A stretch of 35,104 nucleotides of DNA, taken from NCBI GenBank assembly GCA_003150035.1, contig QALR01000011.1:1-35104 (forward strand). The letters are read 5' to 3'. Position numbers and translations under genes: made by a program. This DNA is from Clostridiales bacterium (GTDB lineage Bacteria > Bacillota > Clostridia > Oscillospirales > CAG-272). How positions within the stretch are numbered: the first letter of the stretch is position 1; every line of letters starts with the position of its first letter. This document shows, in pieces, positions 8,553-17,168 of this stretch. The notes beneath the pieces are model-generated. The model was not told the origin of the DNA. It saw only the letters and a program-made list of their open reading frames with translations, and ran no database searches.

Positions 8553-10136
8553 TTGGATGCCAAAACCGCCGCCGCCTATCTTTCAGAGAATCTCCCCGCC
8601 GTCTATGGATATGCCCTTGCCCGCCTTTACGACAAAACGGACGCGGAAGACCTTGCGGGCGAGATTGTCTGCGAAATCCTCGCCTCTGCGGAAAACCTGA
8701 AAAGTCAGGACGCCTTTTGGGGATTCGCATGGAAAATCGCCGAAAACACTTTCCGGAAATTCATCCGGAAAAAGCAACTTTTGAATGCACTGTGCGACAT
8801 GCCGGAAGAAAAGGATATCGGTGTTTTCCAGCCATCCCCCGAAGAGGTGATCACCGAAAAAGAGTCGGATGAGGACAAGCTTTATCGGCTCCGTCAGGAG
8901 TTGTCCTTGCTTACAAAACAGTACCGCGAGGTGACGGTTTCCTATTATGTGCACGGCAAACGCTGCCATGAAATCGCATCCGAACAAAACATCAGCGTCG
9001 AAATGGTGAAATATTACCTATTCAAGACGCGAAAATTATTGAAAGAAGGGATCGGTATGACAAGAAAATTAGGTGAAAAAAGCTATAATCCCGGTGTATT
9101 CCGAATGGATTTTTGGGGCGACCGCAATTATTACGCCCACATCTTCGACCGCAAGCTGCCTGGCTCCATCGTCCTTGCCGCCTATGACGTTCCGATGACA
9201 AAGGAGGAGCTTTCGCTGGAGCTCGGCGTTTCCATGCCTTATCTCGAGGATGAACTGGATATTCTGGAAGCCGCGGGACTTCTCAAAAAAACGGGAAATT
9301 CCTATCAAACGAATCTCGTCATTCTTACGGAAGCCTATGAAAAGGAGTTTGTGCAAAGCACCGCAGCTATTTATGAAAAAACGGCAAACGCCGTGTTTGC
9401 CGACGCGCTGGCGCTCTTACCTAAGGTGCGGGCACTGAACTTCCATACGGAAAGCTGTTACGACGACAACCGGCTCCTCTGGACCATTCTGAACATCGCC
9501 ATGATAGAGGGCTTTACACTGGCAAGCAAGCATGAACCCATCGGCAAGGCGCCAAAACTCGCGCTCGGCGGATACGGACGAATATTTGGATATGACAACG
9601 ACTATCGGTTTCATCATTTCCACGGAATTACCATGCGCACGGAAAAAGAGGATGGCACCGTATGGTTTTCTGCTGTTAACTATCGCATCATCGAACGCTG
9701 TCAGCTCTATTCTCACATCCATTTTGACCGGACCTCGGCCGCTATGTGGGACGCTATCCTGTCAAAGCCCGCAAATCCGGAAAACCCCGCTTTGCCGGAA
9801 CTTATCGAAAATGGGTTTATCCGCTGTGAAAATGATATCCTTTCGGCAAACTTTCCCGTTTTTGAGAATGCCGTTTTTGAAACGCTGTCCGAGCTTCTGC
9901 GTCCGACCGCTGAAGTCGTCAGTGCCTGCATGATAGATATTTCCGATAAGGCAGCGGCCATCTTAGCGGAGCACGCGCCGGCAGCGGTGCGCGACCAATG
10001 CCCCGCCATTGCCAAAATCCATCACAGACTCGACGTTATGGCGTTTCTCATCGAGAAAATGGTGGAAAACGGACAGCTTATCGTCCCGCAGAAAAGGACA
10101 AATCTCTGTATCTTCGGCGTCAAAACAACTTCATAA
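8553..10136 (+). CDS. ECF-type sigma factor fused to a large sensor-like C-terminal half
   Basis: Residues about 5-75 match sigma region 2 (DAEDLAGEIVCEIL, then FWGFAWKIAENTFRKFIRKK). Residues about 110-160 match region 4 (LLTKQYREVTVSYY, then the helix-turn-helix CHEIASEQNISVEMVKYYLF). About 360 residues follow that are not part of a normal ECF factor, which ends near residue 180. They start with a winged-helix-like segment (MTKEELSLELGVSMPYLEDELDILEAAGLL) and continue into a mixed domain I do not recognise. The start is TTG at 8553: AAAGGATGTGAAC closely matches the extended anti-Shine-Dalgarno complement, and the alternative GTG at 8544 lies inside it. No anti-sigma gene is adjacent. Confidence 0.8.
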   Translation: MDAKTAAAYLSENLPAVYGYALARLYDKTDAEDLAGEIVCEILASAENLKSQDAFWGFAWKIAENTFRKFIRKKQLLNALCDMPEEKDIGVFQPSPEEVITEKESDEDKLYRLRQELSLLTKQYREVTVSYYVHGKRCHEIASEQNISVEMVKYYLFKTRKLLKEGIGMTRKLGEKSYNPGVFRMDFWGDRNYYAHIFDRKLPGSIVLAAYDVPMTKEELSLELGVSMPYLEDELDILEAAGLLKKTGNSYQTNLVILTEAYEKEFVQSTAAIYEKTANAVFADALALLPKVRALNFHTESCYDDNRLLWTILNIAMIEGFTLASKHEPIGKAPKLALGGYGRIFGYDNDYRFHHFHGITMRTEKEDGTVWFSAVNYRIIERCQLYSHIHFDRTSAAMWDAILSKPANPENPALPELIENGFIRCENDILSANFPVFENAVFETLSELLRPTAEVVSACMIDISDKAAAILAEHAPAAVRDQCPAIAKIHHRLDVMAFLIEKMVENGQLIVPQKRTNLCIFGVKTTS

Positions 10137-10143
10137 CCAAACC

Positions 10144-10172
10144 CTGACCGCCCCCGTGGCGGTCAGCTTTTT
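10144..10172 (+). terminator. Terminator after the sigma-factor fusion gene
   Basis: CTGACCGCC and GGCGGTCAG form a 9-bp stem with a 5-base loop, followed by CTTTTT. The remaining 87 bases before the S1 gene show no clear promoter. Confidence 0.88.
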
Positions 10173-10259
10173 ATCCGCGCGCAAAAGCTCCTTTTTTCGG
10201 TATAAACCCATCCCTCCGCGCATACACATAAAACAAAAAGAAAAAAGCGGAGGATACTC

Positions 10260-11204
10260 ATGAATACATCCATGTACAAGCCGGAAGGATTTTCAATCGG
10301 AAACGCGGAAAACCGCGAATGCTTTTACTCGCAGGCCGCCCTGGAAAAGGCTGCGGCAACCGGAAAAATACTCGAAGCGCAGGCCATTCTCTGTGACGCC
10401 GAAATGTCTCTCACCGTAGATCTCGGCTGCATGAAAGGAAAAATGCCGAGAGAAGAGGTCGTCTACAATGTAATGGGCGAGCCTGTCAAGGATATTGCGG
10501 TCATCACGCGCGTCGGAAAGACTGTGTGCTTCAAAATCATTGATTTTGAAATAAAAAATGGGGAAACCGTTGCCATTCTCTCCCGCCGCGCCGCCCAAAA
10601 GGACTGCATGGAAAACTTTCTGATGACGCTGATTCCGGGCGACATTATCGACGCGGCGGTGACGCATCTTGAACCGTTTGGCGCGTTTGTGGACATTGGC
10701 TGCGGCATTGTTTCCCTCATGTCGATCGACTGCATTTCCGTATCAAGAATCTCTCATCCTCGTGACCGCTTTTATACCGGCATGCACATCAAAGCCGTAA
10801 TCAAGAGTATCGATTACGATACGACGCGCATTTACGTCAGCCACAAGGAGCTGCTTGGGACCTGGGAAGAAAACACCGCCCGCTTTGAAGTCGGGCAAAC
10901 CGTCGCCGGCACCGTGCGCAGCATTGAACCCTATGGCATTTTCGTTGAGCTTGCCCCGAATCTTGCAGGACTTGCGGAATACAGGGACGGTGTCACGCCG
11001 GGACAGCGCGCCGCCGTCTACATAAAAAATATTATACCGGAAAAAATGAAAATCAAGCTTGTGCTAGTTGACGCTTACGGCGGCACGGCGCCGCTTGACT
11101 ACCGCTTCGACTATTTTGAAACGGGCACACACATCGACAAATGGACGTATTCGCCGGATGCGTGCGACCGAGTCATCGAAACGGAATTTGAAACGGTTTC
11201 CTAA
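10260..11204 (+). CDS. S1 RNA-binding domain protein (three S1-like repeats)
   Basis: This 314-residue protein contains three OB-fold S1-like units. The first is degenerate (about 35-105, GKILEAQAILCDAEMSLTVD). The second is clear (about 125-195, GDIIDAAVTHLEPFGAFVDI, ending in IYVSHKELLGTW). The third spans about 208-270 (GQTVAGTVRSIEPYGIFVEL). It resembles the short S1-like proteins of Firmicutes, which are related to ribosomal protein S1 and probably bind mRNA during translation. It is shorter than the four- to six-repeat S1 proteins. The start follows GCGGAGGATACTC. The gene is followed by a bidirectional terminator shared with the convergent aminopeptidase gene. Confidence 0.85.
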   Translation: MNTSMYKPEGFSIGNAENRECFYSQAALEKAAATGKILEAQAILCDAEMSLTVDLGCMKGKMPREEVVYNVMGEPVKDIAVITRVGKTVCFKIIDFEIKNGETVAILSRRAAQKDCMENFLMTLIPGDIIDAAVTHLEPFGAFVDIGCGIVSLMSIDCISVSRISHPRDRFYTGMHIKAVIKSIDYDTTRIYVSHKELLGTWEENTARFEVGQTVAGTVRSIEPYGIFVELAPNLAGLAEYRDGVTPGQRAAVYIKNIIPEKMKIKLVLVDAYGGTAPLDYRFDYFETGTHIDKWTYSPDACDRVIETEFETVS

Positions 11205-11208
11205 ATAT

Positions 11209-11242
11209 AAAAAATCCAAGGGAAAACTCCCTTGGATTTTTT
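11209..11242. terminator. Bidirectional terminator between S1 and aminopeptidase genes
   Basis: AAAAAATCCAAGGG (11209-11222) pairs with CCCTTGGATTTTTT (11229-11242). A runs on one side and T runs on the other allow termination from both directions. Confidence 0.92.
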
Positions 11243-11252
11243 CTTTTATCAC

Positions 11253-12665
11253 TTATGCGCGAAAGAAAGCTTCTATTGCCTTGTGAGTCATGTAGACATC
11301 CGTCTTGGAAACCACCTCGTACGGCGCATGCATGGAAATCACCGGCACGCCGAGGTCGATAACGTCGACATTCTTTTCGGCGATAAACTTAGCAACCGTA
11401 CCGCCGCCGCCCCCGTCAACTTTGCCGAGCTCCGAGGTCTGCCATACGACGCCGGCAGCGTCCAGCACACCGCGCACATAGCCCACAAATTCTGCGGAAG
11501 CGTCGTTCGAGCCGGATTTTCCGCGCGCCCCCGTGAATTTGGTAAGCACTACACCGCCGTTGACAAAGCAGGAGTTGCGTCTCTCGCAAACCTCCGGGAA
11601 GTTTGGGTCAAACGCGGCGTTCACGTCGGCGGAAAGGCATTTGGAATTGGCACGGACGACCGCCTCCGGTACGCCGAAGCCCGCGGCAAGGTCCGCGATA
11701 AGGTCAAAATAGATCGCGCTCTGCATACCGCTGTTGCCCTCGGAGCCGATCTCCTCCTTATCGGCAAGCACCGCCATCGTTGTATGCACCGGATTCTTTA
11801 CGGCGACAAGCGCAGTAAGGGACGGATACGCGCAAACCTTATCATCGTGCCCGTAAGCACCGATGAGACTGCGATCAAAGCCGATGTCGCGCGCCTTGTA
11901 AGCCGGAACCGCACAGATTTCTGCACTCATAAGATCCGCTTCTGTGATTCCGTATTTGTCATGGAGATGCTTCAGAATATTCAGCTTGACTGCCTCGGAA
12001 AGATTCTTCTCAAACGGTCTTGAGCCGGAAAGCAGATTGAGCTGCTCGCCGGAAATTCCATCGGCCAGAGATTTTCTCATTTGGTCGCCGGCAAGATGCG
12101 GAAGCAGGTCGTCGATATAAAAGACGGGGTCGCTCTCATCCTCGCCGATGATGACGTCCACTGTCGTTCCATCCGCCCTGGTCACCACACCGTGCAGCGC
12201 AAGCGGGATCGTCGTCCACTGGTATTTCTTGATGCCGCCATAATAATGCGTTTTGAGAAAGCCAAGCCCATCCGCCTCATAAAGCGGGTGCTGCTTTAAG
12301 TCCACGCGGGGCGAATCGATATGAGCGGCGGAAAGGTACACGCCGCAGGTCAGCGGCTCCGTTCCGATGACAAAAGCGGAAAGGCTCTTGCCGCGATTGT
12401 TGTAATAATATTTGCCGCCGGGTACCGCTTTCATGCCGAAGGTATAAGGAACAAACCCCTCTTTTTCGAGCAGCGTGACAGCCCCTTTCACGAACTCCCG
12501 TTCTGTCTTTCCGTTGTCAAGGAATTTCTTGTAGCCCTCCGCGTAATCATACGCCGCCGCAACATCTTCGTCCGAAAGCACCTCATAGGTGTTTTTTGCT
12601 TGGAAAAAAAGCTCGTCCTTCAGCTTTTGTCCTGCTGTTTTTTCTTTGTTTTCCTGTTCAGCCAT
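11253..12665 (-). CDS. M18 family aminopeptidase
   Basis: This 470-residue protein is a cytosolic zinc aminopeptidase that removes N-terminal residues from peptides, forming dodecameric shells in the family. Expected metal and catalytic motifs are all present: SAAHIDSPR (H115), GHDDKVCAY (D274/D275), ADKEEIGSEG (E304/E305), SADVNAAFDPNF (D347) and ISMHAPYE (H446). Length matches the family. It is the last gene of the minus-strand run that starts at prfA, 57 bp after the lytic transglycosylase gene, and its ATG follows AGAAAGGATAAAAACG. It ends at the bidirectional terminator. Confidence 0.93.
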   Translation of the reverse strand: MAEQENKEKTAGQKLKDELFFQAKNTYEVLSDEDVAAAYDYAEGYKKFLDNGKTEREFVKGAVTLLEKEGFVPYTFGMKAVPGGKYYYNNRGKSLSAFVIGTEPLTCGVYLSAAHIDSPRVDLKQHPLYEADGLGFLKTHYYGGIKKYQWTTIPLALHGVVTRADGTTVDVIIGEDESDPVFYIDDLLPHLAGDQMRKSLADGISGEQLNLLSGSRPFEKNLSEAVKLNILKHLHDKYGITEADLMSAEICAVPAYKARDIGFDRSLIGAYGHDDKVCAYPSLTALVAVKNPVHTTMAVLADKEEIGSEGNSGMQSAIYFDLIADLAAGFGVPEAVVRANSKCLSADVNAAFDPNFPEVCERRNSCFVNGGVVLTKFTGARGKSGSNDASAEFVGYVRGVLDAAGVVWQTSELGKVDGGGGGTVAKFIAEKNVDVIDLGVPVISMHAPYEVVSKTDVYMTHKAIEAFFRA

Positions 12666-12722
12666 CGTTTTTATCCTTTCTTTTCTTATACAAATTTTTA
12701 TGTAATACCGCGCCTATCCCGG

Positions 12723-13811
12723 TCAGTCGGGATAACGAGCAAGGTATTCCTCATAAAAGGTCATGACCTTTCTGACATAACGTTTTGTCTGGTCGAGAGG
12801 AATATTCTCGATAATCAGCGTTTTGCCATCGGCGGAATAAGCAGGGTCGGCAAGCCACTCTCTTACATATCCGATGCCGCCGTTATACGCCGCGGCAAGC
12901 TGCTCATAGCCGTCCAGCCTCTCGTCAAGCCAATGCAGATAATAGGTGCCGCACTTGACGTTGAACTCCGCGTCAAACAAATCCTCAAATTCTTCCTCGA
13001 GTCCAAGATTGGCCTTGATATCCGTCTCATAGGTCGGACGCATGATCTGCATCATGCCGACCGCGCCGGAAACAGACACCGAAGACGGGATAAAGGAGCT
13101 TTCCGCCTTGACAATTGCCATGACGAACCGCGGATCAATCTGATAGGTCTCTCCGTATTTGGCCGCCCACTCATAGCAAAGCGCCTCGCTTATCGTTTCC
13201 TTTTCGGGAAGCTCCTCCTTCCCGTAAAGCGCATCGTACTTTTCTTTATATTCAAGCACACGCCCGATATAGCTCCGGGTTTCTTCAAAAGGAATCTTCT
13301 CCACGATAAGCCCGCTTGTCGTGGAAAGACTTTCATCGGCCAGCCACTTTTGAACATTTCCAAAGCCGGCGTTATATGCCGCAAGCGCCTCGACGGTCGT
13401 ACCGAAATAATCATACCATCTCGCAAAATAATAGGTCCCTGCATGAATATTCTCTTCCGCCTCAAATAAAACCGATGCGGGCTCGCCTTCAAGCCCGATG
13501 TTTTCTCGGATATCGGAAAGATAGGTATCCGGCAAAATCTGCATGAGTCCAACAGCGCCGGAGGTGGAAACCGCCGTCTGACAAAAGCCGCTTTCCGCCT
13601 TAATGATGGCGTAAACCATATTTTTCTCGACACGGTAACGCGCGGCATATTCCTCCACATATTCCCGGTAAAGCCGCGGATACAATAAGCTGTCCATGAG
13701 TTCTCGAATGCTTTCTGAACCGGCTATAAAAAGCAGCACCGCAATCAGAAGCAGAATGAGGACGATCTCCGCGGTTCTCCAGAAAGAATGCCGTTTTTGG
13801 GATTCGTTCAT
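12723..13811 (-). CDS. Membrane-anchored protein with two lytic transglycosylase (SLT) domains
   Basis: This 362-residue protein has one N-terminal membrane helix (about 14-31), so the rest is outside the cell. Two complete soluble-lytic-transglycosylase domains follow in tandem. The first (about 48-190) has IIKAESGFCQTAVSTSGAVG with catalytic Glu73 and AAYNAGFGNVQKWL. The second (about 212-355) has IVKAESSFIPSSVSVSGAVG with Glu237 and AAYNGGIGYVREWL. Both keep the ES motif, GLMQI/GMMQI and AYNAG/AYNGG signatures, so both should cleave peptidoglycan strands to 1,6-anhydromuramyl ends. The usual family member has a single domain of about 190 residues. It overlaps the coaE stop by four bases (ATGA), so translation is coupled, and has the ribosome site AAGGAGG. 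Confidence 0.9.
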   Translation of the reverse strand: MNESQKRHSFWRTAEIVLILLLIAVLLFIAGSESIRELMDSLLYPRLYREYVEEYAARYRVEKNMVYAIIKAESGFCQTAVSTSGAVGLMQILPDTYLSDIRENIGLEGEPASVLFEAEENIHAGTYYFARWYDYFGTTVEALAAYNAGFGNVQKWLADESLSTTSGLIVEKIPFEETRSYIGRVLEYKEKYDALYGKEELPEKETISEALCYEWAAKYGETYQIDPRFVMAIVKAESSFIPSSVSVSGAVGMMQIMRPTYETDIKANLGLEEEFEDLFDAEFNVKCGTYYLHWLDERLDGYEQLAAAYNGGIGYVREWLADPAYSADGKTLIIENIPLDQTKRYVRKVMTFYEEYLARYPD

Positions 13812-14401
13812 GAATTCCTCCTTTTTTCAAGGGATTTCAGCACCTCGGCAAATGCCAAGCAAAGCGCTTCACGGCTCCCGCCGTTCCGTATGATAAAATC
13901 ACATCTGGCAATAAAAAACGATTCGTCATGTTGAGCGCTAAGACGGGCCAAAAGCTCTTCTTCGCTTTTTCCGTCACGGACGGAGAGTCGCCGCAGCGCC
14001 GTTTTCCTATCTGTCACAACGCCCACCGTCGCATCGCAGACGGATTCAAGCCCGTATTCAAAAAGCAAAGGCGCGTCAAGCACCGTATCGCCGCCCTCTC
14101 GCTTTGCCGCCCCTATCCTCTTGATAACGATTCGGTAAATAAACGGGGCAATCAGCCGGTTCAGGCGAGCAAGCTCTCTTTCGTCTGAAAAGACAAGACT
14201 CGCAAGCTTTTTTCGATTCAATATACCGTCCAAGACATATTCCTCACCAAAGGTTTCTCTGATTTTTTCAAGATACAAAGCATCCCTGTCCAGTTCGTGG
14301 ACGAGTCCGTCACAATCGATAATCCGGAAACCCACCGCACCAAAAAGAGCGGCAACTGTGCTTTTTCCGGCACCGGAAGGGCCGGTAAGCCCTATCATCA
14401 T
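13808..14401 (-). CDS. coaE: Dephospho-CoA kinase
   Basis: This 197-residue enzyme phosphorylates dephospho-CoA, the last step of coenzyme A synthesis, in the cytoplasm. It starts MIGLTGPSGAGKSTVAALF with a full Walker A, then FRIIDCDGLVHEL with the conserved Asp pair region, and VLDAPLLFEYGLE, the conserved substrate-binding segment. The frame is open for 37 more codons upstream, but these read into a GC-rich inverted-repeat region. The ATG at 14401 (or the adjacent one at 14398) follows ACGGAG and matches the family's start. The stop overlaps the next gene start. Confidence 0.93.
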   Translation of the reverse strand: MMIGLTGPSGAGKSTVAALFGAVGFRIIDCDGLVHELDRDALYLEKIRETFGEEYVLDGILNRKKLASLVFSDERELARLNRLIAPFIYRIVIKRIGAAKREGGDTVLDAPLLFEYGLESVCDATVGVVTDRKTALRRLSVRDGKSEEELLARLSAQHDESFFIARCDFIIRNGGSREALCLAFAEVLKSLEKRRNS

Positions 14402-14599
14402 CGTATTACTCCGTTCCGCCGCAGCGCGGCCAAAAAAACTGACGTTCCATGCAGGGCGTGCCGTGTCATACGGCGCGGCACGGTACGGCATTCTGCCGTA
14501 CTGCATTTTCAACGGAAGACGAGTTTCCTGCCGAAAATGTAAGGAGGCTTGCTGCCCCGCTTCAGCATGGTGGAAATAGATGGCGACAGCTTGCCTGCC
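14402..14599. repeat. GC-rich intergenic region with nested inverted repeats
   Basis: These 198 bases between the Sua5 and coaE genes hold no credible gene. CGTGCCG (14457-14463) pairs with CGGCACG (14476-14482). Directly next to it, GTACGGCA (14483-14490) pairs with TGCCGTAC (14494-14501) around a 3-base loop. On the minus strand a T run (14438-14432) follows about 20 bases later, too far for a canonical terminator. GCCGC/GCGGC near 14418-14431 forms a further short hairpin just before the coaE ribosome site. Confidence 0.6.
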
Positions 14600-15652
14600 C
14601 TATAGTTCCAACACCGCATAGCCCGCCGCCTTCAGCATCCGGTTGTAAAGCGCCAGTCCAAGTCCGTCCGTGGCGCCTGCCACCGCATAGATCTCGGGCG
14701 CATCCGTTACGTCAAAGCGCCGCAAGCAATCAAAAAGACGTTTCGCATGCTCCCTGTCATCCTGCTTTTTGCCGAAAGCTACGACATTTTTCCCTTTTAG
14801 ATAAGGGAGGTATTCATCAAAACAGAGAACGCCGACCGCGGGATTTTCCTTCAATCGTTCCTGAAGAAACGAAACCGCCCGATGGTCGAAATCCCCGTTT
14901 CCGGCATCCCGGAGAAGATACACCCTGGCACGCGGCGCATAATGGCGGTATTTCATGCCCGGTGCCTGCGGGGAGACACCCTCCGGCAATTTTTCCGTCA
15001 CGCCGGAATCCAGAACCACATACGGACAAACCTCCCGCAGCATCTCCGGCGTGACGGCACCGGGGCGCAGTATCGTGACCGTATCCCCGCAAAGCTTCAC
15101 AACGGTGGATTCCAGTCCGACCTCGCAGTCGCCGCCATCCAGAATCATATCGATCTTTCCGTCCAAATCTTCTCTTACATGGTGTGCCGATGTAGGGCTC
15201 GGGCAGCCGGAAAGGTTCGCTGAGGGCGCCGCCACCGGCACGCCGGCAAGACAGATCAGCGTGCGGGCAATCCGGTTTTTGGGGCACCGAATGCCGACGC
15301 TGTCAAGCCCGCCCGTCACAGAAAGCGGAATGCAGTCGCGCTTCGGCAGAATAACGGTAAGGGGGCCGGGCATAAAAGTCTCGGCAAGGCGCCGGTAAAG
15401 TGCGCCCGTTACTGCGTACCGGTCGGCATCCGCCGGGTCCGCAATATGCACAATCAGGGGATTGTCACTTGGACGCCCCTTCGCCGCATAAATGCGCGCC
15501 GCCGCATCGGCGTCTGTCGCGTCAGCCCCAAGTCCATACACCGTCTCCGTCGGGAAAGCGACAAGCCCGCCGCACGCGAGCACACGGGCCGCGTCCGCAA
15601 GCTGCGGCTCGAGGGGCATTGTTAAATTTATTTTTCTATACTGAGTCTCCAT
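14600..15652 (-). CDS. L-threonylcarbamoyladenylate synthase (Sua5/YwlC type)
   Basis: This 350-residue enzyme makes threonylcarbamoyl-AMP from threonine, bicarbonate and ATP for the t6A modification of tRNAs reading ANN codons. The N-terminal YrdC/TsaC domain has FPTETVYGLGADA, the KGRPSDNPLIVHI signature and PSANLSG. The C-terminal Sua5 domain runs from about residue 235 to the end, making this the long Sua5 form rather than the short TsaC form. It sits 30 bp after prfA on the same strand. In many Firmicutes prmC lies between prfA and this gene; it is absent here. Confidence 0.92.
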   Translation of the reverse strand: METQYRKINLTMPLEPQLADAARVLACGGLVAFPTETVYGLGADATDADAAARIYAAKGRPSDNPLIVHIADPADADRYAVTGALYRRLAETFMPGPLTVILPKRDCIPLSVTGGLDSVGIRCPKNRIARTLICLAGVPVAAPSANLSGCPSPTSAHHVREDLDGKIDMILDGGDCEVGLESTVVKLCGDTVTILRPGAVTPEMLREVCPYVVLDSGVTEKLPEGVSPQAPGMKYRHYAPRARVYLLRDAGNGDFDHRAVSFLQERLKENPAVGVLCFDEYLPYLKGKNVVAFGKKQDDREHAKRLFDCLRRFDVTDAPEIYAVAGATDGLGLALYNRMLKAAGYAVLEL

Positions 15653-15682
15653 AAATAGTCTTCATCGCATCCATTCTGTCGT

Positions 15683-16753
15683 TTAAGTCTCTCTCCCGGA
15701 AAGTCTTCTTGCCGCATCTTCGGCAAGCAGCGCATCAAGGACAGGATCCATTTTGCCGTTCATAAAAGAGTCCAGCGTATAGAGCGTCAGCCCAATCCGA
15801 TGATCAGTCACTCGCCCTTGCGGAAAATTATAGGTCCGAATGCGCTCGCTGCGATCTCCGGTTCCTACCTGCCGTCGTCTCTCGTCGGCGATTTCACTGT
15901 CCCGTTTGCTTTTTTCTCTGTCGTAAAGGCGTGCCCGCAAAAGCTTCATGGCCTTGTCCCGGTTTTTGAATTGACTTCGCTCCTCTTGGCATTCGACTAC
16001 AATTCCGCTTGGGCGATGGAGGATGCGAATAGCGGATTCCGTTTTATTGATATGCTGTCCGCCGGCGCCGCTGGATTTACAGGTTTGAATCTCAAGATCG
16101 GCGGGGTTTATCGTCACTTCCACCTCCTCCGCCTCCGGCAGCACCGCCACTGTCACCGTGGAGGTATGGATTCTTCCCTGTGACTCCGTCTGCGGCACAC
16201 GCTGCACGCGGTGTACCCCGCTCTCAAACTTTAGCTTGGCAAAAGCACCTTCGCCGTCCACAGAGAAGGAGATTTCCTTGAATCCACCGAGCTCCGTCGG
16301 GTTCACAGACAAAACCTCTGTATGCCAACCGGAAGCCGCCGCATACATCGAATACATCCGATACAGATCGCCCGCAAACAGAGCTGATTCCTCACCACCG
16401 GCCCCGGCTCTGATTTCCATGATGACGTTTTTGTCATCGTTCGGATCCCGCGGCAGAAGCAAAATCCGCAGCTCCTGCTCACACAGCGCCGTTTTCTCTC
16501 TTGCGGACCTCAGCTCCTCCTCGGCAAGCGCACGCATCTCCGCGTCATCCGACGCTTCGGCAAGCTCTCTTGCTTCATCCGCGGCCTTCTCATATTTTCG
16601 GTATTCTCTTAGCTTCTCTACAATCGGGAGAAGGCGGTGATGCTCCCGCATAAGCTCACGGAAAGCCTCCGGATTCCCGGCCACCTCCGGAGAGGAAAAG
16701 CGTTGCTCAATCTCCTCGAGGCGTGATTCAATTTCGTCATATTGTCCGAGCAT
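15683..16753 (-). CDS. prfA: Peptide chain release factor 1
   Basis: This 356-residue protein recognises UAA and UAG in the ribosomal A site and triggers release of the finished peptide. The GGQ motif lies at 231-233 in SSGAGGQHINKTES. The stop-codon-reading P-x-T motif is PQT at 187-189 in RVPQTESQGRIHTS, which identifies RF1 rather than RF2. The N-terminal coiled region, and the acidic stretch before AGAGGEESALFAGDL, match the family. The start follows GGGGAGGATGAGAA. It is the first gene of the minus-strand run down to 11253, with a good promoter 170 bp upstream. Confidence 0.96.
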   Translation of the reverse strand: MLGQYDEIESRLEEIEQRFSSPEVAGNPEAFRELMREHHRLLPIVEKLREYRKYEKAADEARELAEASDDAEMRALAEEELRSAREKTALCEQELRILLLPRDPNDDKNVIMEIRAGAGGEESALFAGDLYRMYSMYAAASGWHTEVLSVNPTELGGFKEISFSVDGEGAFAKLKFESGVHRVQRVPQTESQGRIHTSTVTVAVLPEAEEVEVTINPADLEIQTCKSSGAGGQHINKTESAIRILHRPSGIVVECQEERSQFKNRDKAMKLLRARLYDREKSKRDSEIADERRRQVGTGDRSERIRTYNFPQGRVTDHRIGLTLYTLDSFMNGKMDPVLDALLAEDAARRLSGRET

Positions 16754-16926
16754 TTCTCATCCTCCCCGTTATTTTAAAAAGCTGCTGTTTCACCATATCA
16801 AAAACTCGTGATTCCGACCGCCGATTTTACCGCCACAAAGCCTTCTTGGAGCTTCAAACGGCGATCTTCCCTAACTCTCATATAAGCTCCGATGAAATGA
16901 AATTCAGTTTCCTCTTATTGGATTTT

Positions 16927-16955
16927 ATTATACTATACCGATTCGGCAAATGCAA
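16927..16955 (-). promoter_or_regulatory. Promoter of the prfA gene run
   Basis: The minus strand has TTGCAT (16955-16950), a 17-bp spacer and TATAAT (16932-16927). The resulting leader is about 165 bases. It contains a possible 27-codon reading frame (16881-16798, minus), with GGAG six bases ahead of its ATG. I see no similarity to a known protein in it. The rest of 16754-17080 shows no other gene. Confidence 0.7.
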
Positions 16956-17080
16956 GCATTTCAGCGGAAAAAAGCATTTTTAAAAGAACAGATTGCAAGA
17001 GAAAATACGAGAAAATACGAGAAAAACGGGATATATGGCATTGTAAATTAAAAAACGCAAAAATATTTTTTGAAAACCTG

Positions 17081-17109
17081 TTGACAACTATCTCCATCTG
17101 TGCTATAAT
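17081..17109 (+). promoter_or_regulatory. Promoter of rplM-rpsI
   Basis: TTGACA (17081-17086), 17 bp, TATAAT (17104-17109) is a perfect sigma-A promoter, about 60 bp ahead of rplM. The short leader contains GGGC...GCCC (17129-17143). This could be part of an L13-type autoregulatory leader, but I cannot show that. Confidence 0.9.
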
Positions 17110-17168
17110 CCTAACGCGATAAAAGAAAGGGCGTATTTTGCCCAAACGATTCATGGAGGAGTTACAGA

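Noticed and set aside
11232..12023. 263-codon plus-strand frame
   Set aside because: Antisense to the M18 aminopeptidase, and it starts within the bidirectional terminator.
12321..13469. 382-codon plus-strand frame
   Set aside because: Antisense to the M18 aminopeptidase and double transglycosylase genes; the product has no recognisable motif.
14449..15054. 201-codon plus-strand frame
   Set aside because: Antisense to Sua5 and running through the inverted-repeat gap; proline/arginine-rich shadow sequence.
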